Assembly: GCA_051024685.1 (NCBI GenBank)
Contig: JAZHPA010000006.1
Location: forward strand, 30,210 to 94,209
DNA from: UBA12545 sp051024685
GTDB lineage: Bacteria; Bacillota; DSM-521; Neomoorellales; Neomoorellaceae
Direction: 5' to 3'
Length of the DNA: 64,000 nt
Part shown: positions 29,767-35,953 of the stretch, one piece after another
How positions within the stretch are numbered: position 1 is the first letter of the stretch
Layout of the letters: each line of letters starts with the position of its first letter
Position numbers and translations under genes: made by a program
Notes under the pieces: generated by a model
What the model saw: the letters and a program-made list of their open reading frames with translations, nothing else
Databases searched by the model: none
What the model was told of the DNA's origin: nothing

Positions 29767-29828
29767 TTCCGCGACGCCCCGCATAGGGGCGTTTCGGCGG
29801 GTAGCCAACCCGCCATCGTCAGGCGGAA
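29767..29828 (-). ncRNA. Hammerhead ribozyme (copy 2), intercistronic
   Basis: Minus-strand order: stem I 5' strand TTCCGC, core CTGACGA, one extra T, stem II GGCGGG / CCCGCC with loop TTGGCTA, core GAAA, stem III CGCCCC / GGGGCG with loop TATGC, then T-C and stem I 3' strand GCGGAA. All invariant core bases are present (the base at position 7 of the core may vary), and cleavage is predicted between 29773 and 29772. The unpaired T after the core is non-canonical and may slow it. Stem I and the loop motif TGGCT are shared with copy 1. It lies between the moxR and vwa genes. Confidence 0.8.
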
Positions 29829-29841
29829 TATTTGGGGATAT

Positions 29842-30927
29842 TTACAACAGCCCCCCTTTCTGCAAGAGAGGTAAAAATCCCCGTATATCTTTCTGCGGCA
29901 ACGGAAGCCCCGGCTTCCGGGCTTTGGCCAGGGCCTGGGCGGCCGCAGCAGCTATATCCTTTACTCCCTGGTCAACGGCCCGAGCAAGCACTGCCCAGGC
30001 TGCTAACCAGCGTTCTGGTGTAAGATTTCTCACGGCGGCGGAGACAACCGCCGCGAGGACGGCGAAGGCCTGGTCTCCACGTTCCGGAACACGGAAATTA
30101 GACGGGTTTTGCAGCACTTCCTCCGGGTCCGGGAGGTCAAGTGCACGACGCCAGGAGATAAATTCCAGTCCGACTCCCTCCCCGACGCAGCCACATACTA
30201 GGGGTGCAGCCACATCTTCGCCGACCTGGGCCGCGTCGCAGGCGGCCAGGAGCCGGGCTGCCATATCCCAAGAACGGGGTGACGGCCAGGCTTTCCCCGC
30301 CTGCTCCTCACTTTGCGGTAGCTGCAAAAGCAGGTGCGGCCTATGCCGTATAAAACTGGCCACAAGTATCCGAGCAGTGGGTATAGCGTCCTGCCAACCG
30401 CTTGGCAAACGAGGTATTACCGGATTGGGCCATCCCTGGATCATGCCATTGATCCAGGTCCCTGTATCCAGCGTCCATATTAGGTGGCAGAAACGATTGG
30501 CGAGAGGGGCAGACAGGTCCCAGCCCCCAGCCGCTTGTTCCGGCGGGTTGGCCGCCGCTACGACGGCCACGCCGGGCGGCAGGGGCAGATCCCCTACTAC
30601 CCGGTCCAAGACCACCCTGAGGAGAGCGGTTTGGACAGCAGGTGGGGCCGTTGAGATCTCGTCTAAGAAGAGGATTCCCTTTCCTGCCTGGGCTAGCCGC
30701 CGTGCCCAGGCAGGAGCCTCCATACGGACTCCGTCCTCCCGGATGACGGGGAGGCCAGAAAAGTCGGAGGGCTCGTGTATGGAGGCAATTACTACCTCCA
30801 GCGGGAGGTCCAAGGTTTCTGCCAATGCCGTAATGCTAGCAGTTTTACCAACACCAGGAGGCCCCCAGAGCAATACGGGGACGCCGGCCTGGGTGGCGAT
30901 AGCAAGCGCAGTAACAGAGGTAGTCAT
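29842..30927 (-). CDS. MoxR-family AAA+ ATPase
   Basis: The 361-residue ATPase has Walker A GPPGVGKTAS at about 20-29. ILFLDEISTAPPAVQTALLRVVLDR forms Walker B plus the MoxR helix insert. AAANPPEQAAGGWDLSAPLANRF provides sensor 1 and the arginine finger. MoxR proteins act as chaperone-like ATPases with VWA partners, one of which is encoded immediately downstream. The start overlaps the stop of the 30924-31637 gene by 4 bp. The C-terminal lid ends in a Leu/Pro-rich tail (KPGLPLPQKDIRGFLPLLQKGG). Confidence 0.9.
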   Translation of the reverse strand: MTTSVTALAIATQAGVPVLLWGPPGVGKTASITALAETLDLPLEVVIASIHEPSDFSGLPVIREDGVRMEAPAWARRLAQAGKGILFLDEISTAPPAVQTALLRVVLDRVVGDLPLPPGVAVVAAANPPEQAAGGWDLSAPLANRFCHLIWTLDTGTWINGMIQGWPNPVIPRLPSGWQDAIPTARILVASFIRHRPHLLLQLPQSEEQAGKAWPSPRSWDMAARLLAACDAAQVGEDVAAPLVCGCVGEGVGLEFISWRRALDLPDPEEVLQNPSNFRVPERGDQAFAVLAAVVSAAVRNLTPERWLAAWAVLARAVDQGVKDIAAAAAQALAKARKPGLPLPQKDIRGFLPLLQKGGLL

Positions 30928-31637
30928 GCCTGGTCACCTCCCGCTAAGACGAATAATGTAGCATAAGCCGTCAACTCATCATTCCACACCCGCTTCTGTT
31001 TTAAGCGGGGGACGGGAAAACCAAGATCGGCAAGGATAAGCCATGCTGGCCGCTTAGAGTTCGCCCTGGGCGTAGAGAGCCACCCCACAGGGGTACCGAC
31101 TATGGTCCCGTGCTTGGCCGTATCTGCCGCTACTAGCCCGCCTACATCCGGGCGAACGGCGGTAATTGTTACCCCCGGGGGAGGCGGCGGCAGATGCCGG
31201 ATAGCCCTACGTATTTTGAGTTGGCGGTATTTCTGGTACCGTTCGGGGAGAGCCATTTCGTATGCAGTCCTCTTATCCTCAAAAGTGATCTCCTTAATTC
31301 CGCCAGAAGAGCCATATCGTACTTGTTTTGCTTTGTCTCGATATGCGGTAACCGCTATATACTTTTGCTTGCGCCAGGTGTACCAAGCGCAAGCAAAATA
31401 GGTGGTTTGGGGATTAAAATAGCCATAACGTTTGCATACTGCGCCGCCGTCCCCATAGGCATAGCCCCAGGGAGAGGAAGTAACAGCCTCTATTAACTTG
31501 TCCAACTCCCGGCGAGGAAAGGTGCGGGCCGTAGCCCTTTTCTCTGCTGCGTCTAGGACGGCGATAATTTTTTCCCGGAGATCTTCCGGGGAAACATATA
31601 TAAGCCTTTCGCAATACCTACCCATAGTTTGTTCCAT
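30924..31637 (-). CDS. Hypothetical protein, first gene of the MoxR operon
   Basis: The start is taken at ATG 31637 (AGGTG, 6 nt); a longer frame to 31748 would run through the hammerhead ribozyme. The 237-residue protein is basic. It has an N-terminal helix (SPEDLREKIIAVLDAAEKRATART), a Tyr/Trp-rich middle (WGYAYGDGGAVCKRYGYF; ACAWYTWRKQKYIAVTAYRDKAKQVRYG) and a C-terminal beta part. No family is recognised. The YFACAWYTWRKQKYIAVTAY segment could be a nucleic-acid-binding beta sheet. It is translationally coupled to moxR and presumably supplies substrate specificity. Confidence 0.65.
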   Translation of the reverse strand: MEQTMGRYCERLIYVSPEDLREKIIAVLDAAEKRATARTFPRRELDKLIEAVTSSPWGYAYGDGGAVCKRYGYFNPQTTYFACAWYTWRKQKYIAVTAYRDKAKQVRYGSSGGIKEITFEDKRTAYEMALPERYQKYRQLKIRRAIRHLPPPPPGVTITAVRPDVGGLVAADTAKHGTIVGTPVGWLSTPRANSKRPAWLILADLGFPVPRLKQKRVWNDELTAYATLFVLAGGDQA

Positions 31638-31699
31638 ATTTTGCACCTGCGGTGCCTGGCCTGCCGGGGATAAATCCCCGGCCTCCGGCCCCCATGGCT

Positions 31700-31757
31700 T
31701 TCCGCGACGCTTCTCTAAGCGTTTCGGCCGGGAGCCACCCGGCCTCATCAGGCGGAA
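31700..31757 (-). ncRNA. Hammerhead ribozyme (copy 1), 5'UTR
   Basis: Minus-strand order: TTCCGC (stem I), CTGATGA, GGCCGGG, loop TGGCT, CCCGGCC, GAAA, CGCTT, loop AGAG, AAGCG, T-C, GCGGAA (stem I). Every invariant hammerhead base is present and all three stems are perfectly paired (6, 7 and 5 bp). Cleavage is predicted after the C at 31706. Stem I is the open helix, i.e. a type I topology. It lies about 35 nt after the promoter -10 box and about 63 nt before the first start codon of the MoxR operon. Confidence 0.9.
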
Positions 31758-31791
31758 CGGGTGGTATTACTCTCTTTGCCTTTCTGAGTAT

Positions 31792-31819
31792 ATTATATCA
31801 TACTTTTGTATGATGTCAA
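31792..31819 (-). promoter_or_regulatory. Promoter of the MoxR operon with palindromic operator in the spacer
   Basis: TTGACA (31814-31819), 16 bp, TATAAT (31792-31797) is a near-consensus promoter. The spacer is a perfect palindrome, ATCATAC-TTTT-GTATGAT (31797-31814, plus-strand sense). A further GTATGA lies at 31831. The promoter at 33350-33378 carries the same motif, so one repressor probably controls both operons. The rest of the 31748-31910 gap holds only a terminator. Confidence 0.8.
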
Positions 31820-31885
31820 GTCATATATAGGTATGACAATATATTTCTTTTTTGTCCTACCCAATAAGGGGTGTCCCGGGGACAT

Positions 31886-31910
31886 AAAAAACGGGGTAAA
31901 GTACCCCGCT
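31886..31910 (-). terminator. Intrinsic terminator after the 31911-32540 gene
   Basis: CGGGGTA and TACCCCG flank AAG; on the minus strand the stem is followed by TTTTTTATG. It insulates the MoxR-operon promoter from the upstream genes. Confidence 0.8.
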
Positions 31911-32540
31911 CTAGGTTTTTTGAGTTTTGCTTAGAACCTCTCGCACTGCTTTCCGTAGGGTGGATATTTTTTCCTTTTTCTTTAGGAAATTGTCTACAAC
32001 CCGCGTCAGGTGCTGATATTCTGCCTGGGTTCGGGCCATGCCCAGGACGACGCGGGCTGCAGTTATTTCATCGACGCCTTCAAGGAGGCCCGCCACCGCT
32101 TGTTCCTGGTCGCCGAAGTAAAAGGCGTCCAGGAACTGTAGTACCCGGCGGGTGAACTCCGCCGACGGCGTCCCTTTTACCACCTCTTCCGGGATGGTGC
32201 CCACAACACCTCCGGGAGGTGCAACCATCCCGCCAGCCAGGGCGATGATAATGTTTTCGGCCTGGCGTTCCTTAGCATACTCTTCCGTCCCAAAGCCACC
32301 GTAAAGGCCGGTGGCAAGGTAGGACACTAGGCCGGCATAGCTACAAACGTCTAGATTATCTGCTTCCGGATGCTTACTCTTGACGTACCATAGGGCGGCA
32401 GCTAAAACATGGTCCGAAGGCATATCATAGGCAGTAGGGTCAACGCTGTCGTAACCATGTTCTTGACACCAGGCTGCTAGTTCTTCCGGCCCTGGCGCTC
32501 CAAAGTATTCCAGGGCTGTCTCTTTATTGATGAGTTTCAC
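31911..32540 (-). CDS. Hypothetical protein, 209 residues
   Basis: The protein begins MKLINKETALEYFGAPGPEEL and is largely alpha-helical. It contains VLAAALWYVKSKHPEADNLDVC, YAKERQAENIIIALAGGMV, and a C-terminal helix (YQHLTRVVDNFLKKKEKISTLRKAVREVL). No catalytic motif or membrane segment is evident. It follows the Csx16-like gene in the unit driven by the 33350-33378 promoter, after a terminator hairpin. No family recognised; location in the counter-defence island is the only clue. Confidence 0.65.
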   Translation of the reverse strand: MKLINKETALEYFGAPGPEELAAWCQEHGYDSVDPTAYDMPSDHVLAAALWYVKSKHPEADNLDVCSYAGLVSYLATGLYGGFGTEEYAKERQAENIIIALAGGMVAPPGGVVGTIPEEVVKGTPSAEFTRRVLQFLDAFYFGDQEQAVAGLLEGVDEITAARVVLGMARTQAEYQHLTRVVDNFLKKKEKISTLRKAVREVLSKTQKT

Positions 32541-32599
32541 GGTTTCATCTCCTCCTTTTCCCCGCTGCCGGGCACCGTGAGACCGACGCGAGGAAATTA

Positions 32600-32632
32600 T
32601 TTTAGCGGCGCGAAGAATTACGCGCCGCTAGT
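32600..32632 (-). terminator. Hairpin terminator after the Csx16-like gene
   Basis: AGCGGCGCG (32604-32612) and CGCGCCGCT (32621-32629) form a 9-bp stem followed on the minus strand by AAAATAATTT. The T-run is weak, so partial read-through into the 31911-32540 gene is likely. Confidence 0.55.
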
Positions 32633-32636
32633 GCTC

Positions 32637-33266
32637 TTAGGCTAAAGCTGTGACTTGATACCGGGCGAGCTTAGCCCCTGCTGCTTTTACGTCCTCTAAT
32701 CCGTATTCCCCACCTTGGGGCGGCTCCCCGGCAAATTCAACAACAACAATTTCTGCTGCTAGCGCCGCCAGGTGCAGCGGCAAGTTTCCCGCAACAATTT
32801 TGCCCTTTACATCTTCGGCGCTAGCCTCTGCTAGAACAGGTGCAGAGGCAAACTCGGGGGCGGCAGTCCGGATAAATTCCACGATAGCAGGATTGTTAGA
32901 AACTATGACCCGCTCTTTATTCTTAAGCTCAGCGATAATGTTGCCAAACTCAATATCGCTGAGCTCTTCGACCTCCATTATGCCGGCTTCGAGATCAATG
33001 CTGACCACTCTGCCCTTAAAGGGATACTTATTAGTGCCAGATCCTCCAGCGGCCTGAATGAGATCGCCTGGTTTCAGTTCTTCAACGACGTAATAAGTTT
33101 GCCGGTGCTTTCCATAACCGACATATTCCTTGTCTTGCCAGATCATTTCCCCAGATGGGGAAACAACGGCAAGGTAAGGCTTGTGGTATTTAGTGTTGCA
33201 ATAAACCAGTGCATTCGTGGGGATAACATAGCGGCCGTTAACCTTTTGGATTTCGACAGTTTTCAT
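32637..33266 (-). CDS. Protein with C-terminal Csx16-like domain
   Basis: The 209-residue protein has an N-terminal beta-rich part (1-115; KVNGRYVIPTNALVYCNTKYHKPYLAVVS). The C-terminal domain (119-207) fits the Csx16/VVA1548 pattern: VIVSNNPAIVEFIRTA, EDVKGKIVAGNLPLHLAALAAE, then GGEYGLEDVKAAGAKLARYQV. Csx16 proteins accompany type III CRISPR loci and have been proposed to degrade cyclic oligoadenylates. No type III genes are present here, so the protein would act against a host or competitor system. The N-terminal domain is unusual for the family. Similarity is recognised by pattern only. Confidence 0.55.
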   Translation of the reverse strand: MKTVEIQKVNGRYVIPTNALVYCNTKYHKPYLAVVSPSGEMIWQDKEYVGYGKHRQTYYVVEELKPGDLIQAAGGSGTNKYPFKGRVVSIDLEAGIMEVEELSDIEFGNIIAELKNKERVIVSNNPAIVEFIRTAAPEFASAPVLAEASAEDVKGKIVAGNLPLHLAALAAEIVVVEFAGEPPQGGEYGLEDVKAAGAKLARYQVTALA

Positions 33267-33349
33267 TTAGGACACCTCCTGCGGGATTTCCACTGCCCCT
33301 CGTCGGGAGGCTTTGTCGGGGCAGGGGGTAAGTATGACTTCTTGCTTAC

Positions 33350-33378
33350 AATATATCATACTTTTTGCATACCGTCAA
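33350..33378 (-). promoter_or_regulatory. Promoter of the Csx16-like gene, same operator motif
   Basis: TTGACG (33373-33378), 17 bp, TATATT (33350-33355). The spacer contains GTATGC-AAAAA-GTATGAT (minus sense), an imperfect version of the palindrome in the MoxR-operon promoter. An extra GTATGA at 33332 lies downstream of the start site. Co-regulation of the two operons is inferred from the shared motif. The IS element inserted 18 bp upstream of the -35 box leaves the promoter intact. Confidence 0.7.
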
Positions 33379-33395
33379 TTCCTTTTTGTTCTACA

Positions 33396-34831
33396 TGTGA
33401 TCCGTCTGTGATATTGTCAGGGTGAAATCCATCAGTGAAAATGTCAGTATGAGCAGGGAGAGGATTACTTTGTCACAGACGGAACTAAATCGCATCCAAG
33501 TATTGGAACAAACTCTAGGAGGGTTAATTACCACTAGTTATGCGGCCTTAATTCTAGGCTTAAGTGAGCGGCACGTCTATAGGCTCAAGGCCAGGTTGCG
33601 AGAGCACGGGCCCGCTTCCTTGGCCCACGGAAACCGCGGACGTAAGCCAGCCCACACTATCCCAGAAGATACCCGCCAGCAGGTGGTCCATCTCGCTCAA
33701 ACTAAGTATAGGGGGTGCAATTACACTTTCCTTAGTGAGTTGCTTTATGAGCATGAAGGTATCTCTTTAAGCCCTTCTTCTGTCGCTCGTATCCTTAAAG
33801 CCGCCGGTATCTTAAGCCCTAAAAAGCACCGGCCTCCTAAACTCCACCGCAGCCGTCAACGTAAACCTCAAATGGGCCTCCTGGTCCAAATAGACGGTAG
33901 CCACCACGACTGGTTGGAAGGCCGCGGCCCTAAGCTCGTCTTGCTTTTAGCCATCGACGACGCTACCGGCCAAATACTTTCTGCCCTCTTCCGGCCTTCT
34001 GAAGATTTCGAGGGCTACCGCCGTCTCCTCTATGACCTGGTAATTAACTACGGTATCCCACTGGCCATCTACTCCGACCGCCATACCCTCTTCTTCCCTC
34101 CTAAGGGTGAAGAGAATACTGCTAGTATCGCACAACAGCTCCTGGGCCAACAACGCTCTTTAACCCAAATTGGCCGTATCTTAAACGAACTGGGGATCCA
34201 GCACATCCCCGCCCATTCCCCTCAGGCTAAAGGCCGCATCGAACGCTCCTTCCAGACCCTCCAGGAAAGGCTAGTTCTTGAGTTGCGCCTGGCAGGTGCT
34301 TCTACCCTGGAAGAGGCTAATGCCGTCCTTAAAAACTTTATCGTGCGCTATAACCAAAAGTTTGCTATACCCCCGGCTAACCCGGTTTCCGCTTTCCGCC
34401 CCATCCCTCCCCACTTGCGCCTGGAACATATCTTCTGCTGGAAGGAACACCGGATATTGAACCCCGGCTATACCATCCGCTTCGAGTGCAAGACTTATAA
34501 AGTGTTAACTCCTAAAGGTGCGCCTATTATCCCTGTGCGTTCTGTGGTAGAAGTGCATAAACTGCCTGATGGTCGCTTGTATGTGGGATGGAAGGGAAAT
34601 ATATACTCGTTAGAACCTTTGGAGATTGCCCCCTCCTCTAAAACCCGGAGTAATATCCAGCCTGCGCTTACTCCCCAAATCGAGGAAAAGGCGGGCACTA
34701 CTTCAATTCGTAGGCCCGCTCAAAATCATCCATGGCGTAAGCCATGGAAACCCCGCAGGCCTAATTATACCACTTCTACCCTGACAGAATCACAGACGAG
34801 TTTTACCTGACATTTTCATTGACGCTTGACA
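33396..34831 (+). mobile_element. Insertion sequence, ISNCY-type, 1436 bp
   Basis: Terminal inverted repeats of 25 bp can be aligned: TGTGATCCGTC...TGTCAG at 33396-33420, and the complement of the right end reading TGTCAAGCGTC...TGTCAG to 34831. Matching positions follow TGTnAnnCGTC and TGAnAnTGTCAG. Each end also carries a second internal copy of the TGTCAG-type motif. The element encodes one transposase. No target-site duplication is evident, so it may be an old insertion or one flank may be rearranged. Confidence 0.8.
33449..34810 (+). CDS. ISNCY-family DDE transposase
   Basis: Residues are counted from ATG 33449; a GTG at 33422 in the left end would add 9 residues. An N-terminal helix-turn-helix region (YAALILGLSERHVYRLKARL) binds the ends. 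The DDE catalytic core follows, with the first Asp in LVQIDGSHHDWLEGRGPK, the second in IYSDRHTLFFP and the Glu in SPQAKGRIERSFQTLQERL. The C-terminal beta-barrel is intact (HRILNPGYTIRFECKTYKVL). The frame is uninterrupted, so the element may be active. Confidence 0.92.
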   Translation: MSRERITLSQTELNRIQVLEQTLGGLITTSYAALILGLSERHVYRLKARLREHGPASLAHGNRGRKPAHTIPEDTRQQVVHLAQTKYRGCNYTFLSELLYEHEGISLSPSSVARILKAAGILSPKKHRPPKLHRSRQRKPQMGLLVQIDGSHHDWLEGRGPKLVLLLAIDDATGQILSALFRPSEDFEGYRRLLYDLVINYGIPLAIYSDRHTLFFPPKGEENTASIAQQLLGQQRSLTQIGRILNELGIQHIPAHSPQAKGRIERSFQTLQERLVLELRLAGASTLEEANAVLKNFIVRYNQKFAIPPANPVSAFRPIPPHLRLEHIFCWKEHRILNPGYTIRFECKTYKVLTPKGAPIIPVRSVVEVHKLPDGRLYVGWKGNIYSLEPLEIAPSSKTRSNIQPALTPQIEEKAGTTSIRRPAQNHPWRKPWKPRRPNYTTSTLTESQTSFT

Positions 34832-34864
34832 GGGGAAAACAGATTCTTTTTGGGATTCTGATTC

Positions 34865-35953
34865 CTACTCTTCCAACCTTGCTATCATATCCGCTTCTCC
34901 CATGGCGGGAATAGCAGCCCCATCGCTAAAAAACTGAAGCGCCTGGCGCCTGCCGCAGCTCGCCGTCCCGGCCGGGCGAACCCCTTTCACCCTCCAGGGC
35001 GTGCCTATCAGAGTTTCACGAAGCAGGTCTTCTGCCGTGCACTTCACCACAGAAGACGGAAGAACTCCAAACCGGACCACCAAGCGTGCCCCGGGCACAC
35101 AGGCTCGCGCTACGTTAACCCATACCCGCCTGAGCTCCTGCACAAACCCTTCAACGGACCTGGTGCCTATCTGCCCGCCATAGCTATAGTGGACTTGTGG
35201 AGGCCCACCCAGAAACCAGTGACGCAGCCACTGGTCGGGTACATAGGTCCTCATACGAAAATAAGGAGGCGAAGTCACTACCCAGCTATAGGGCCCGCCT
35301 AGCTCAAGGAAGTCGAACTCCCTGCTGTCGCCCAGGGCAACCCAGCCCTCCACTCGTGGGGGCAGCCCCTCCAGGTACTGCAAAACCTTGCGGGCCACCA
35401 CGTCCAGAACACTTACCCTGGGAGGGCTGCATAGCCCCTCCTTCTTCCAAAATCGCACGGCATATCCCGGCTTGGGGGCAAAGGTGCGGGGCATTTGGTT
35501 TGACAGGTAAGATGGCGCAGTCTTCCTTAAGGGGCCATGGAGGCGGCCGAGCAGGATGAGGCGCAGGAGGCGGAAGGCGTCGGTGCCCGCGTCCCGTATG
35601 AGGGACTCCCTTAGAAAGCATATCTCCTCCAGCGTCTCGCGGTGGTAGGCCAGCTCCCAGAACTCGCCTTCCGGTACCTCCGCAGGACCAAGCCGAGAGC
35701 TGAGGGCCTGCCTGCAGGCTTCCACCACCTGCTCGGGGGAGGCTTCGGCCAGCATAGCGTCCGCAATGGCTGCCGCTACAGGGCTAATGTCTACCCCGGA
35801 GGCAGGCAGACCCAGCAACCGGGCAGCGTACAGGGTAGTTCCGCGGCCGCAGAAGGGGTCCAGGACCCATTCCCCGGGCCGGGCGTTTTTCAAGTGCTCC
35901 AAGGGAAAGTCTATGGGGAACATGGTGTAGTAAGGGCAGGCCTGGATGAGCAT
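34865..35953 (-). CDS. DNA methyltransferase (N4-cytosine/N6-adenine type) of the HerA-NurA cassette
   Basis: The 362-residue enzyme has the SAM-binding motif I VLDPFCGRGTT near residues 30-40, followed by GVDISPVAAAIADAM. The catalytic motif IV TSPPY is about 190 residues later (VVTSPPYFRMRTY). A T/S-P-P-Y box points to amino-methylation of cytosine or adenine. The order motif I before motif IV with a long insert is alpha-like. The gene starts one base after the HerA stop codon, so the three genes form a coupled unit, and modification of self DNA for a HerA-NurA nuclease is the natural hypothesis. The target sequence is unknown. Confidence 0.85.
   Translation of the reverse strand: MLIQACPYYTMFPIDFPLEHLKNARPGEWVLDPFCGRGTTLYAARLLGLPASGVDISPVAAAIADAMLAEASPEQVVEACRQALSSRLGPAEVPEGEFWELAYHRETLEEICFLRESLIRDAGTDAFRLLRLILLGRLHGPLRKTAPSYLSNQMPRTFAPKPGYAVRFWKKEGLCSPPRVSVLDVVARKVLQYLEGLPPRVEGWVALGDSREFDFLELGGPYSWVVTSPPYFRMRTYVPDQWLRHWFLGGPPQVHYSYGGQIGTRSVEGFVQELRRVWVNVARACVPGARLVVRFGVLPSSVVKCTAEDLLRETLIGTPWRVKGVRPAGTASCGRRQALQFFSDGAAIPAMGEADMIARLEE

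Noticed and set aside
29696..30961. 421-residue plus-strand frame opposite moxR
   Set aside because: Arg/Ala/Ser-rich shadow of the GC-rich moxR coding strand, runs through the hammerhead, and has no motif.
33396..34831. Target-site duplication of the IS
   Set aside because: Flanks TTCTACA and GGGGAAAA do not match; no direct repeat could be supported.
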